Origin: Verrucomicrobiales bacterium
Lineage (GTDB): Bacteria > Verrucomicrobiota > Verrucomicrobiia > Limisphaerales > J093
Assembly: GCA_024233215.1 (NCBI GenBank)
Contig: JACKPW010000013.1
Span: 98,909 to 162,908 of the forward strand
DNA: 64,000 nucleotides
Reading direction: 5' to 3'
Shown: one piece after another, positions 1 to 8,742 of the stretch
How positions within the stretch are numbered: position 1 is the stretch's first letter
Layout: every line of letters starts with the position of its first letter
Translations under genes and position numbers: made by a program
Notes under the pieces: generated by a model
The model's input: the letters and a program-made list of their open reading frames with translations, nothing else
Databases searched by the model: none
Told to the model about the DNA's origin: nothing

Positions 1-28
1 ACCCTGCCGGTTCCCGTTTACCCGAGGT

Positions 29-2452
29 ATGCGATGTTCGTCGTCGATCCAAGGCTCCCTTCAGCACCAGGCGTGGCTCTTTGTGCGGACGGTGCTGGTG
101 GTAATCGTCGGCAGCGCCGTTCAAGCGGGCAGCGTGATCGGATTCCAGTTTGGGAAGAACGCGCTTTGGCGGCAGACGACTGCGAGCCCGGGGTTCTCGA
201 CGGCGGATGCGGTCGAATGGGGGGCGGGTGCGGCGGTCTTACAGTTCCCTTTTGACACAGCCGAAAACGTGACCGTGTCGGAATCTGCCACCGGGGCGTC
301 GTTTCCAATGACAGCGTACACCTACGAGGATCCGGTGGATGCGATGCCCCATGAGGACTGGTGGGGCAGTGCGACGTTCGAGTCGCGGGACGCGCTGCTG
401 GCGGTCTGGCCGGCCGGGGGAACGGCACAGTTCGGGCGCACGTTTCCCGAGTGGTTGGAAGCCCCTCCTGACTCCGGGTCCATTCTCCTGAACGCCATCG
501 AGCCGGTTCAGATCCCGGAGTTCACCAACTTCGATGCCATTCAAGCCATCGATCCAAGCCAGGATTTCACGTTTCAGTGGACCCCGTGGACGAATCCCAC
601 CGGCTACATCCCGTTCAACATCTACGGGCCCGATGGCGAGGTAGGCGGTGCCGGGTTGGACGGCAGCGCGGCGGAGTTCATCATCGCGGCGGGGACACTG
701 CAGGCAGGGGTGACCTATCGCGCGGTGGTGAACTTCAGCAGCGGCTACTTCCACACCGGCACCGAATGGGAAGGCGAGGCGGTGGGCTGGCACTATTGGA
801 ACTACCGGACGGAGGTGGAGTTCACGCCCAAGGCTCCATCGAGGTCGCTGCCGGAGCTTCCCACCTCCAGCGAGTTTTCGCGTTGGCGGCCCCTGGGCGA
901 TGGATGGCCGGACAGCAATCACGGACTGGGAAGCCTCGCCTGGTTTCAGGGCGAACTGCATACCGGAGACTGGGGGTGGGGGGACGATCTTGTGATTGGA
1001 TTAATCCCGCGATGGAACGGGGCGGCGTGGGATTCGTCTCTGTCGCCGTCAATTCAGCCCGACATCGGGGCAGCGCTGGCGGCATCGGGCACGGAACTGC
1101 TGGCGGGAGGGGCGCACGATTTGGCGGCCTGGGATGGAGTGGCATGGCAGGTCGTTGACGGAGTCTGGCTTGAGGGAAGCGAGCTGGACGGGCTGATGGT
1201 GGCACTGGACGAGGTGGCCGACCTCGTCGCTTACGACGGGGACTTCATCGTGCCTGGCCGGTTTGTCGCCTCTGTGTTGACGGGAGGGAGTCTGGTGGAA
1301 CCGCCTTGGTCTGGATATGCGTTGGCCCGCTGGGACGGCAGTTCCTGGCAGCTCCTCGCGGATATCTCGATGCAAACCCACCTTCTCCCGGACTGGGTCG
1401 GGACGGCGTGCATCGGCGAATCCGGGGTCTATGCGAGCGGTTCCTTCAAAGGCAGGGACACTGAGAGCGGAGGCATCAGCGAGTTCGCCGGGGTGGCCCA
1501 TTGGAATGGGACAGCGTGGGAACCGGTCGGCGCGGCTTTCGATGGCCCCGTGACTGCACTGGCAGTGAACGGGCAGGAACTCTACGCCGGAGGCAACTTC
1601 ACCTCGGCCGGCGGCGTGCCGGCAGAGAACCTTGCCCATTGGACCGGCACGGCTTGGGAGACCGTGGGAGGGGGAACGGACGGACCCGTCCGGGTGCTGG
1701 CGTTCAGCGATGCGGACCTCTACGCGGGAGGCAACTTTAACAGCGCGGGTGGCATCGCAGCGAACCACATTGCCCGATGGGATGGCAGCGAGTGGTCGGC
1801 GCTGGACACCGGCACCGACGGCCCGGTGTTGCATCTGGCGGTGTCTCCCGAAGGCCTCTACGTGTCAGGCAACCACAGCGATGAGGAGAGTTTTGGCCTG
1901 GCTGGAGGCAAGCTGGCCAAGGACGTGGCGTTCTGGCCGTTCGACACGCGATTGTTGCCCCGGGATTTGAGTCTTACCGCGGCTCCCGGTTTGCCGTTGC
2001 GGATCCCGATTGCAGACTTGGTGCGGGACTTGGATGACAACCCAATCTCCGTGGTGTCGGTGGGGAACGGGGTTCGCGGCGGCACGGTCACAGCGGACGC
2101 CGAGTTCATCCACTACCAGCCAGGCCAACTCCGCGGAGACGATGCGTTTACCTACCGCGTGTCCAACGGGGCCGAACAGGCCAGCGGGACGGTTCGTGTA
2201 ACGCTCAAGGAGGCACCAACAGGAGGTCGGGCCGAGGAGATCAGAGTTACGTCGGACTCCGTGACCATCCGGTTCAGCGGAGTGCCCGGAGCCCAGTATG
2301 ACGTGCAACGCGCCGAGTCCCTGGACGAACCGGTGGAGTGGACGACGCTCACAACAGAAACCCCTCTGTCTCCCGGAGCCGATGGTTCCTTCACCTTTAC
2401 GGATACCCCTCTCCCGACCGGCGCGGCCTTCTACCGAAGCGCGAAGAGGTAA
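29..2452 (+). CDS. Secreted propeller-like repeat protein with Ig-like C-terminal domains
   Basis: An 807-residue protein with a basic N-terminus and a hydrophobic stretch (about residues 19-34) that reads as a Sec signal peptide. From about residue 489 to 613 there are repeats of roughly 47 residues built on an 'AHWNGTAWEPVG...LYAGGNFTSAGG' theme, typical of kelch-like or propeller-like surface proteins of Verrucomicrobiota. Residues about 644-725 resemble a cadherin-like tandem Ig domain, and the last 70 residues resemble the short beta domain with a 'GVPGAQYDVQRAESL' motif common in that phylum. No catalytic residues are recognised. The frame is open to the window edge, so the start could lie upstream; the ATG was chosen because the signal peptide follows it. 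It converges on the radical SAM gene. Confidence 0.7.
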   Translation: MRCSSSIQGSLQHQAWLFVRTVLVVIVGSAVQAGSVIGFQFGKNALWRQTTASPGFSTADAVEWGAGAAVLQFPFDTAENVTVSESATGASFPMTAYTYEDPVDAMPHEDWWGSATFESRDALLAVWPAGGTAQFGRTFPEWLEAPPDSGSILLNAIEPVQIPEFTNFDAIQAIDPSQDFTFQWTPWTNPTGYIPFNIYGPDGEVGGAGLDGSAAEFIIAAGTLQAGVTYRAVVNFSSGYFHTGTEWEGEAVGWHYWNYRTEVEFTPKAPSRSLPELPTSSEFSRWRPLGDGWPDSNHGLGSLAWFQGELHTGDWGWGDDLVIGLIPRWNGAAWDSSLSPSIQPDIGAALAASGTELLAGGAHDLAAWDGVAWQVVDGVWLEGSELDGLMVALDEVADLVAYDGDFIVPGRFVASVLTGGSLVEPPWSGYALARWDGSSWQLLADISMQTHLLPDWVGTACIGESGVYASGSFKGRDTESGGISEFAGVAHWNGTAWEPVGAAFDGPVTALAVNGQELYAGGNFTSAGGVPAENLAHWTGTAWETVGGGTDGPVRVLAFSDADLYAGGNFNSAGGIAANHIARWDGSEWSALDTGTDGPVLHLAVSPEGLYVSGNHSDEESFGLAGGKLAKDVAFWPFDTRLLPRDLSLTAAPGLPLRIPIADLVRDLDDNPISVVSVGNGVRGGTVTADAEFIHYQPGQLRGDDAFTYRVSNGAEQASGTVRVTLKEAPTGGRAEEIRVTSDSVTIRFSGVPGAQYDVQRAESLDEPVEWTTLTTETPLSPGADGSFTFTDTPLPTGAAFYRSAKR

Positions 2453-2479
2453 CCCGGATGTCTGTTGAGCCGACTCTAT

Positions 2480-3610
2480 TCACCAGCAGCGTGTAGTGAG
2501 TCGGGTGCAATTCTGGGGACGGTCGGCCGTTGGTTCAGGTCTGCACGGACCATCATCAGAGGGCCATAAGCTGATGCGGCGCCAGCTGTGCTCGAGCCAA
2601 GCCTGCACCGCATTCGTGGTCAGACGGCTGGTCTCCGCCAGATGCCTCAGTGCGGACTTGCTGCCCAACGATTTGTCCGGCCAAGGATGAAGGCGGTAGG
2701 CCAGGCCAATCTCCGACGCGATTGCTTCGACGGTCCGGAGGGCGCTGAACGCGTATTCCTGCCACCGCTCCCGCGAGCCGAACACGCCGGTGTCGAGGGG
2801 GACCCCGAGGGTGGCAGCGTGCTGGGCGATACGAGCCACGTTCTGGGCCCGGATGTTGATCGGCTCGTGGAAGACGCTGATTGGGTCGAGCGGTGCCACC
2901 GCTTCCAGGGTCGCCCGCAGGTCGGCCTCGTCGCATTCCGGATACGTCGGCGCCAGGGCCACAAAGACGTGCAATCCGGCGTCCTTTGCCGTCTGCAGCG
3001 TGGCCAGCCGTCTGCTTGGGGATGGAGCCTTCGGCTCATAGACCTTCGACAAGTCGTTTCGCAAGGTGGGCAGACTCATGCCGAAGAGCAGCCGGCGACC
3101 GAAGCTACGACACAGGTCGAAATCCTGGCGGGCCAGCGGACTGCGCGTCAGAATTCTGACGTTGAGCGTCGAGTGGTCGCGAATGAGTTCCAGCGAGCGG
3201 CGGACTAGGAACCGAGCATGTTCCGCCAACCGGCGCCGTTGCTCTGGCTCGGCATGGGGGATCACCTGGTATGGGTCCGTGGTGGAGCACAACATGACGG
3301 CGCGGTTCCCGTCGGGTTTCAGACGGGAGGACGGTGTGTTTTCGGCGGCCCGCAGGGAGGCGAGAAACCGTTTCTCATCCCACCGACGCAGCAGGACGTA
3401 GTCCCCCCACTCCGCGTCAGGATCCGTGACCCCGTACCGGGCCAGTTTCGGCCCTTGCTTGACCGTCGCAGCGCTGGGCACGTAACAGAACCGACAGGCG
3501 TGAGAGCAGCCGACGGCGATGTTCAACGCCCAGTTGGACAGGCTCTTAAAGACGAAGTTGTTCGGGGCGATCACGGCCGGCGCCGGCCAGAGGTCGTTGA
3601 TGGCTGTCAT
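2480..3610 (-). CDS. Radical SAM protein, spore-photoproduct-lyase-like family
   Basis: A 376-residue protein with the radical SAM cluster motif CxxxCxxC at Cys35, Cys39 and Cys42 (sequence CSHACRFC), followed by YVP. The fold signature is that of the SplB/Rv2578c-like radical SAM proteins often carried on plasmids and phages. It would bind a 4Fe-4S cluster and S-adenosylmethionine in the cytoplasm. The substrate cannot be read from the sequence, and DNA photoproduct repair is only one option. It is the last gene of the leftward operon that starts with the conjugation genes, about 60 bases after the preceding unknown gene, and it converges on the secreted protein gene. Confidence 0.8.
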   Translation of the reverse strand: MTAINDLWPAPAVIAPNNFVFKSLSNWALNIAVGCSHACRFCYVPSAATVKQGPKLARYGVTDPDAEWGDYVLLRRWDEKRFLASLRAAENTPSSRLKPDGNRAVMLCSTTDPYQVIPHAEPEQRRRLAEHARFLVRRSLELIRDHSTLNVRILTRSPLARQDFDLCRSFGRRLLFGMSLPTLRNDLSKVYEPKAPSPSRRLATLQTAKDAGLHVFVALAPTYPECDEADLRATLEAVAPLDPISVFHEPINIRAQNVARIAQHAATLGVPLDTGVFGSRERWQEYAFSALRTVEAIASEIGLAYRLHPWPDKSLGSKSALRHLAETSRLTTNAVQAWLEHSWRRISLWPSDDGPCRPEPTADRPQNCTRLTTRCW

Positions 3611-3673
3611 AAAGCAAGAAGGAGAAGGGCGGAGGGAACACTGCGGCTGACGAAGAGCCGGCTTGGTCCAGGT

Positions 3674-4093
3674 TCAAGACCTCATCCGGCGCCCGGACGA
3701 TTGCTTCGGTGCCTGCTGCGGCTTGATGAGGGTGCCTTCGAAAAGGCCGGGCGTATGGACGATGTGGAACGGCGGCAGGCAACAGAATTTGCAGAGAGCG
3801 AGCCTCGGAACGCGACGGTCATTGACAACGAAACTCGAGTCCATCTGGCGGAACCCATGAGAATGCGACACGCGGGCCGAGCCGGCCTTGAAGAGGCCAT
3901 CGAAAACGGCCATGAGGTTGACATCCTCGCCCTTGGCCGCCTTGCCGTGGGCAAGAAGAACGCTCTTGGAAACCTCGCGAAGCACGGCTTCATTCGGGAC
4001 ATGGATGAGAAACTCGACCGGGCTGGACGGGTCGTGAATCTGGTCGGCGAGGCGGCCGAAGTCGGTGGATCGAATGAAATCATCAGGGAACAT
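3674..4093 (-). CDS. Hypothetical protein, 139 aa
   Basis: Not recognised. A soluble protein with no signal peptide or membrane segment. It has a mixed alpha/beta look in the first 70 residues (MFPDDFIRSTDFGRLADQIHD...) and a Cys pair (CKFCC) near residue 102. It lies 9 bases downstream of the next unknown gene on the same strand, and its codon usage matches the neighbours. Being in the tail of the transfer operon suggests an accessory role in the mobile element, but no function can be assigned. Confidence 0.55.
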   Translation of the reverse strand: MFPDDFIRSTDFGRLADQIHDPSSPVEFLIHVPNEAVLREVSKSVLLAHGKAAKGEDVNLMAVFDGLFKAGSARVSHSHGFRQMDSSFVVNDRRVPRLALCKFCCLPPFHIVHTPGLFEGTLIKPQQAPKQSSGRRMRS

Positions 4094-4102
4094 GGCGATT
4101 TT

Positions 4103-4501
4103 TCAGTTGGAGTTGGGATTGTTCCCGGCGACCGCCGGGATCGACGGACGGGGATTGCGGTTTCGGGTTGGACCGCTGCGGGACGACCCGTAACGGCCAC
4201 CCGTTCGGTTGAGGTTCTTTTCACGCCAGCGGGCCTGGATGGCGTCGGTTGCCTTGCCGAGCCACTTCGGGTCGGTGCGCAGGGACTCAAGTTCCACAGC
4301 GGCGAAGTATTTGGTCGCGTTGGGACGTGGTTTTCCCAGCGGCCGCAACAACCCGACGGCGACAAGGACGGGAATGTCATGGGGATGAAACCCGAGGAAC
4401 CACGCCGCCTGTTCGGCATCCAACCGGGCCGGCGTGAACGCGAGGGACAGGAAGTTCTTGTGTTCGGGACTCATGGCACTTGAAGCGGTATCGGCCGCCA
4501 T
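4103..4501 (-). CDS. Hypothetical protein, 132 aa, possible winged-helix
   Basis: Not recognised with certainty. The central part (RLDAEQAAWFLGFHPHDIPVL and VAVGLLRPLGKP) looks like the N-terminal half of a small winged-helix or excisionase-like DNA-binding domain that chooses between 'vertical' helices, and the C-terminus is basic (RYGSSRSGPTRNRNPRP). An internal ATG at 4474 (MSPEHKNF) is an alternative start; neither start has a clear ribosome-binding site. It lies between the adenine methyltransferase and another unknown in the leftward operon. A DNA-binding role is inference. Confidence 0.5.
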   Translation of the reverse strand: MAADTASSAMSPEHKNFLSLAFTPARLDAEQAAWFLGFHPHDIPVLVAVGLLRPLGKPRPNATKYFAAVELESLRTDPKWLGKATDAIQARWREKNLNRTGGRYGSSRSGPTRNRNPRPSIPAVAGNNPNSN

Positions 4502-4616
4502 TGTTCTATCCGCGGAATAAGCCGCAGCGGTTGCACGGGACTGCCAGACTTCCCTCCCCTACCGCCCTCGATGCCGTGGAAACACACCTGGTTGGTCATA
4601 CGCAGCTGGGTCGTGA

Positions 4617-5165
4617 TCAGTTCTGACGGTGGGAGTCTCCGTCGGGTCGCGACGGCTCCCAGGCTTTGAGCCTGTAGGCGCGCGGGCGAAACACGACGAT
4701 GGCGCTGGGGAACGGGGCGGAATTCCGACACCCACCAAACTTGAGGCGACCCCGCATCAGTCGGATCTCCCCCTTCATCGCGTAGCGATGCCACCAACGG
4801 GTGTCGGTGCGGGCGGGCACCAGGCAAACCACGGTGGCCCCGGCTTGGGCGGACTCGTACGCCTTCGCCATGAACGGGGCGATGCCGCGGCCGTACGGCG
4901 GGTTCATGAACACGACCTCCTGGCCCCAATCCTGTCGGAGCCCGTCCTCGGCACGGGTGAAATGCCGTTCGCACTTCGCGTTCTGATGGGTGGCACAAGG
5001 ATCGAGCGTGAACCCGAATTCGGCATCGAGGGTATCGAAGAGCCCCTGCGGCGTGGACCACTCCTCGCTCCGGGACGAAAAGTGGACCGCATGCCGGCTG
5101 ACGGTGGATTCGCCGATGGCATCCAGGCCCAGTTGCCCGGGGATTGATGTCCTGCTTCGCTTCAT
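4617..5165 (-). CDS. Phage-type DNA N6-adenine methyltransferase
   Basis: A 182-residue protein matching the phage N-6-adenine-methyltransferase (Dam) family: an N-terminal 'EEWSTPQGLFDTLDAEFGFTLDPCA' segment with the DPCA SAM-site residues at 55-58, and the catalytic NPPYG motif at 88-92. The length is typical for this compact family. It methylates adenine in DNA without a cognate nuclease, so on a mobile element it probably protects the incoming DNA from host restriction or marks it. It sits 21 bases after the small conserved gene at 5187-5465 in the leftward operon. The recognition sequence cannot be predicted here. Confidence 0.85.
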   Translation of the reverse strand: MKRSRTSIPGQLGLDAIGESTVSRHAVHFSSRSEEWSTPQGLFDTLDAEFGFTLDPCATHQNAKCERHFTRAEDGLRQDWGQEVVFMNPPYGRGIAPFMAKAYESAQAGATVVCLVPARTDTRWWHRYAMKGEIRLMRGRLKFGGCRNSAPFPSAIVVFRPRAYRLKAWEPSRPDGDSHRQN

Positions 5166-5186
5166 GCGCGAGAACGGTCCGACGGC

Positions 5187-5465
5187 TCAGTTCTGGGAGG
5201 GCCCTCCCCGCTCCTGCCCCTGCCCGTGGATCCACGAATGGGCGGCATCGGCGATCTTGGCCAACAGGAGGAGATCGTCGCGCCCGAACGAGTCGGACGA
5301 ACGCCAGCAACTGTTGGCAACGTCCCGGAACAGGCGCGTGAAGGTGACATTGTGACGATGACCACCGGGCGTATCGTTGGCCCAGATGGCGGCCTTGATG
5401 TGACCCAACCGGATTTCGTGGACCGGCCGGTCGGAGACGGAGGTTTTTGGAGATGTGGCGTTCAT
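5187..5465 (-). CDS. Small conserved mobile-element protein (paralog of 63608-63865)
   Basis: A protein of about 92 residues whose core reads VHEIRLGHIKAAIWANDT, then HRHNVTFTRLFRD and SFGRDDLLLLAKIADAAHSWI. The gene at 63608-63865 encodes the same core with roughly two thirds identity, so the window has two paralogs near opposite ends. The start chosen is the ATG at 5465, because the longer reading upstream is not conserved in the paralog. No catalytic motif is seen; the compact beta-beta-alpha pattern could be a small nucleic-acid-binding fold, but this is inference. It lies between the coiled-coil lipoprotein and the methyltransferase in the transfer operon. Confidence 0.7.
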   Translation of the reverse strand: MNATSPKTSVSDRPVHEIRLGHIKAAIWANDTPGGHRHNVTFTRLFRDVANSCWRSSDSFGRDDLLLLAKIADAAHSWIHGQGQERGGPSQN

Positions 5466-5515
5466 GTTGAATCTGTGCGGATTGAGTTGAGGTGGACTGA
5501 ACATTCGCGGACGAC

Positions 5516-6094
5516 TCAGCGGAGCGGGACTTCCCTCCCCTCTTCCAACTGCCGTTCGAGTTTTTGAACCCGGTTGGTGAGAGCCGGCGGCTCGCTGCGG
5601 ATGGCGGCATTGCCCTCAAGCACCTGCCGGAGAGAGCGGGTTTGGTCATTGAACCTCTCCATGCTCTGCTGGAGCTGTTTCGACTGATCGATGAGCTGCG
5701 CCGACGTCTCCCGCTGCGAATTGAGCTCGGCCGTAAGGGCGTCCCGGTAGAACTGGACGACATCGGCCGCGGACTCGGGCGCCGCATTACCAGCCGGAAA
5801 CACCATGGCAGCCGGGGGCGCCAGGTTCGGTTGGCTTGATCGTTCCCGCCTGAAAACCGTGTGAGCCTCGTGCAAAACGTCTGGGTGGAGTGGGTCAACG
5901 TAACGCCCGACCGCATACGGGACCACCACCTCCGGATGCCAAACATTGGCCGGTCGGGCGATGGGCGACGGCCTGGGTGGGATCATGAGCCGGGGCGAAC
6001 CGGCTTCGGGCCGCGAACTGCGGCAACCGGCCGAAGCCACAGCAAGGAGGACGGCCAACGTGGCGGAGCAAACGATGCGGGGATTCTGGTTCAT
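5516..6094 (-). CDS. Coiled-coil lipoprotein of the transfer operon
   Basis: A 192-residue protein starting MNQNPRIVCSATLAVLLAVASAGC: a type II signal peptide with a lipobox ending at Cys23, so it should be anchored in the outer or inner membrane. A proline-rich linker is followed by a C-terminal heptad-rich helix (about residues 110-190) that probably forms a coiled coil. Its ATG overlaps the stop of the VirB10-like gene by ATGA, which fixes the start and implies translational coupling. It may play the part of a VirB7-like or pilus-associated lipoprotein; no direct homology is visible. Confidence 0.7.
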   Translation of the reverse strand: MNQNPRIVCSATLAVLLAVASAGCRSSRPEAGSPRLMIPPRPSPIARPANVWHPEVVVPYAVGRYVDPLHPDVLHEAHTVFRRERSSQPNLAPPAAMVFPAGNAAPESAADVVQFYRDALTAELNSQRETSAQLIDQSKQLQQSMERFNDQTRSLRQVLEGNAAIRSEPPALTNRVQKLERQLEEGREVPLR

Positions 6095-7050
6095 GATTTC
6101 TTGTCCGGGATTTGAGGGGTTGCGGTTGCGACGGGAGTTGGGGATTTCAGCGGGGCATTGCCCTGACGGAGATCCGAGAGGTCGATGCGCTGGGTGACGT
6201 AGAGGTACATCTGCTTGCCACCGGGAACGCGGATGTAGATCCCATCCCGACGAACGATCTCGGCGAGTTCCTCGGCATAACGGTTGAGGACCTCGCTGGT
6301 GCCGCTGAGGGCGGCGTTCCGGGCGCTGTCGGGGAACGCGAGGCCGAACCGGGTGGTCTGGGTTTCCTGCATCCCGGAAGCCATGCCGGACATAAACGTG
6401 GCGAGGAAGAGCTTCACCTCGGCCAGCACGTCGCTGTGCAGGACCTGTCCGCGCAAACCGGCGCTGCCATCGGTGATGCCCCAAGTCAACAATGAGGGAT
6501 GTTCCTCCCGGTCCAGTGCGATGCCGGTGAGATGCAGCTCGCTGCCGTTCTGCCAGACCAGCGTCCACTCCCCCTCCGCCACGATCCGTTCCCGCATCCG
6601 ATCCGCATTGGCCCGCCCATGCACCTCCGTGCCGGTCGGCACCACCGACGCGCCATCGTGCCAGAGATCGTCGGTGACCAGGGCAATGATGGGGGTGTCG
6701 ATGTTGGCCGAGTCGACCGTGTTGACCACCTGACACCGGATCAACCGGCCGTAGGGCGCATAAACTCCTGGCGGCGGTGGCTCGGCAGGCAGCGGAACGG
6801 TGATCGAAAGCGGCGCCAACGGGGCATTTGTCGACGGCTGCCGGAGTGGAACGGACACCTCCGGCACAACCGGTCGTTCCACCGAGGTGGCGGAGCCGGC
6901 GGGGGGCGGTTGATAGAGCGGCTCGACCGGATTCCCGGCGACCGGTCGCAAGGCAAATGCCAGCGCCACCACGATTATCAGAATCAGGACCAGTGCCGCC
7001 ACCAGGCCGAGCCTGGTGCGGAGGAAATCGAGCAAACCGGAGATGTTCAT
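6091..7050 (-). CDS. VirB10/TrbI-like conjugal transfer protein
   Basis: A 319-residue protein with a short cytoplasmic tail, one membrane segment (about residues 17-35), a proline-rich linker and a C-terminal periplasmic domain containing 'LIRCQVVNTVDSANIDTPIIALVTDDL' and 'VPTGTEVHGRANADRMRERI'. This order is that of the VirB10/TrbI family, which spans the inner membrane and links the ATPases to the outer-membrane pore. The ATG at 7050 is preferred over a TTG at 7059; the gene nearly abuts the VirB9-like gene. The helical antenna region (LFLATFMSGMASGMQ) is visible near residue 225. Its context with VirB8 and VirB9 supports the call. Confidence 0.85.
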   Translation of the reverse strand: MNISGLLDFLRTRLGLVAALVLILIIVVALAFALRPVAGNPVEPLYQPPPAGSATSVERPVVPEVSVPLRQPSTNAPLAPLSITVPLPAEPPPPGVYAPYGRLIRCQVVNTVDSANIDTPIIALVTDDLWHDGASVVPTGTEVHGRANADRMRERIVAEGEWTLVWQNGSELHLTGIALDREEHPSLLTWGITDGSAGLRGQVLHSDVLAEVKLFLATFMSGMASGMQETQTTRFGLAFPDSARNAALSGTSEVLNRYAEELAEIVRRDGIYIRVPGGKQMYLYVTQRIDLSDLRQGNAPLKSPTPVATATPQIPDKKS

Positions 7051-7055
7051 GACCT

Positions 7056-8027
7056 TCAACGGACAGCAGGAATGGTTTTCAGGAGACTCTGGCTCTGCCC
7101 GGCAGCAGGCTTGTCGGCCGTCGCCTCGGGAGCAAATCGGTTCAGCAGGACCCGAAACTCGTTTCGCGGCGACAAGTTGTTGGGGGAACCATCCGGGCTT
7201 CCGGTGATGGCGAGGGAAATCGCGGTAGTCGCCTGGGGCGGCAGCACGCCGTCGGCGTCGGTGGCGGACTGGAAGTAGGTCCGCTCGCCGACCTGGACCA
7301 TGAGACTTTGAGGCACATACCGGATCGGCTGGTCGGTCTTGTTGCGGACCCAGATATGGAAGACCAGGGTGTCGTCGGCTGGGAACCGGAGCACCTGCAA
7401 GAGCCAGGTGGCGTAGTCACCATGGTCCTGAATCTTGTTGATCACGACCCGCTCGACTCCCGCCACCAAACCGGGGTGTTGCGATTTCAGTAGGTTGTAG
7501 TTATTCGCGGTATCCAGCAGGGCGAGCAAACGCTCCGGTGTGGGCAAGGGACTCGGGTCGACCGGGAGCAGGGCTTTGGAAACCTGCTGTGTGGGCCTTG
7601 CAGGACGATAGACCGGTTCCTCGAAGATCAGCGAAAGGCACGGATGCTCCGACTCGACCAGTTCAAGGACGTAGGTCTGGTGCTGCCAGATGACATTCAG
7701 CGAGGCGGAGACCTTCAACCGGGTGGCCTGGAGGGAGAAAAACTCCTGGCCGGGCTGAAAGGACACGAGGAAACGCGCCTCAGGATGCGGTTCGGTGGCG
7801 ATGAACACCGCCTCGAGCCCGGCAATCGGGCTGGGGAACCGGACGGTGGTGAGACGGTCGAGGGCCACCGGCACGGTGACCACCGTGTTCGGGTCCAACG
7901 CCAGCCGCTGGATACGGTTGGTCGCGTCGGCCCTGGCAGCGAGCGCAAGCAGCAGGCAGACGACACCGTTCATTCCCCACCGCCCAAGCCGGCGGGTGAC
8001 CCGATTGCTTTGGCGCATGCGACGCAT
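7056..8027 (-). CDS. VirB9/TrbG-like conjugal transfer protein
   Basis: A 323-residue protein with a signal peptide (hydrophobic MNGVVCLLLALAARADA) followed by a periplasmic domain 'VVTVPVALDRLTTVRFPSPI', the usual opening of VirB9/TrbG/TraK-like proteins that bind the outer-membrane channel. The C-terminal beta-rich domain has 'LVFHIWVRNKTDQPIRY', as in VirB9 C-terminal domains. It lies between VirB8- and VirB10-like genes in the usual VirB8-9-10 order. Two nearby ATG codons (8027 and 8018) are possible starts. TraN/DUF4138-like function is an alternative because the sequence is divergent. Confidence 0.72.
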   Translation of the reverse strand: MRRMRQSNRVTRRLGRWGMNGVVCLLLALAARADATNRIQRLALDPNTVVTVPVALDRLTTVRFPSPIAGLEAVFIATEPHPEARFLVSFQPGQEFFSLQATRLKVSASLNVIWQHQTYVLELVESEHPCLSLIFEEPVYRPARPTQQVSKALLPVDPSPLPTPERLLALLDTANNYNLLKSQHPGLVAGVERVVINKIQDHGDYATWLLQVLRFPADDTLVFHIWVRNKTDQPIRYVPQSLMVQVGERTYFQSATDADGVLPPQATTAISLAITGSPDGSPNNLSPRNEFRVLLNRFAPEATADKPAAGQSQSLLKTIPAVR

Positions 8028-8034
8028 GAGCGGT

Positions 8035-8742
8035 TCAGCGTTTGGCCGGGGTGTCAACCGGAGCGGGGGTGGATGGGCTAGATGGGTTGTCATAAGCCAA
8101 AGTGAATTCCGTGACGATGGTGGGCTGTCTGCGGCTCTTGAGGAGGTCCGGGTTGGGCCGGAACGTGAGCCGCAGTCGGAAGGGCAGGACCTCGGTAAAG
8201 GGGGAATTACGATACAGACCCGTGCGCAACAGCTGCCCGGTGACCTCGATTTGGACACGGTCATCGCGGGTCTCGATGGCGTTGATGCGATGCACCTGCG
8301 GTTTCTGCTGGATATGGCGGTCGTGAAACTCGGCGGCCTCGAGATTCTTGAGCTGGAGCGCCTGGGCGATGGCTTGCCGACCGAACATGGCGTCGAGGAC
8401 CTCCGGCTGGTCGTAGCCGTCGGGATTGCGGAGCAGGAGCGCGTTCGCCGCGAGCAGGCTCTGTTGGACATGCAGCTCCTTGGCCGCCGCAAACGTGTTG
8501 CCGGGGGCCAGCACCCAGTTGCCAGCCGGATCAAGCACCACGAAGCGGACTCCCCGGCGGGCCTGCGACATGGTGAGCATGAGAGCCAGCGCGGTGATGA
8601 GCAGGGCCAGCAGGGCAACCGCCATGGCCAACCGGGCAAGCCGGTCCTTGTGGGCGAAGAAGGCTCCCCAGGAGAAGGGGCGACCGCGAGCAGCAATCCG
8701 CTCGTTGACAGTGGGAGTGGTACGGGGAGTTTCCATGGGCAT
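8035..8742 (-). CDS. VirB8/TrbF-like conjugal transfer protein
   Basis: A 235-residue bitopic membrane protein: cytoplasmic N-terminus, one membrane segment (about residues 37-59) and a periplasmic domain with 'NPDGYDQPEVLDAMFG' and 'RINAIETRDDRVQIEVTGQLLRTG'. This layout matches the VirB8/TrbF/TraE group, the inner-membrane assembly factor of type IV secretion. Its ATG shares one base with the stop of the VirB6-like gene (TGATG), which fixes the start and implies coupling. An internal ATG at 8736 is possible. Confidence 0.75.
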   Translation of the reverse strand: MPMETPRTTPTVNERIAARGRPFSWGAFFAHKDRLARLAMAVALLALLITALALMLTMSQARRGVRFVVLDPAGNWVLAPGNTFAAAKELHVQQSLLAANALLLRNPDGYDQPEVLDAMFGRQAIAQALQLKNLEAAEFHDRHIQQKPQVHRINAIETRDDRVQIEVTGQLLRTGLYRNSPFTEVLPFRLRLTFRPNPDLLKSRRQPTIVTEFTLAYDNPSSPSTPAPVDTPAKR

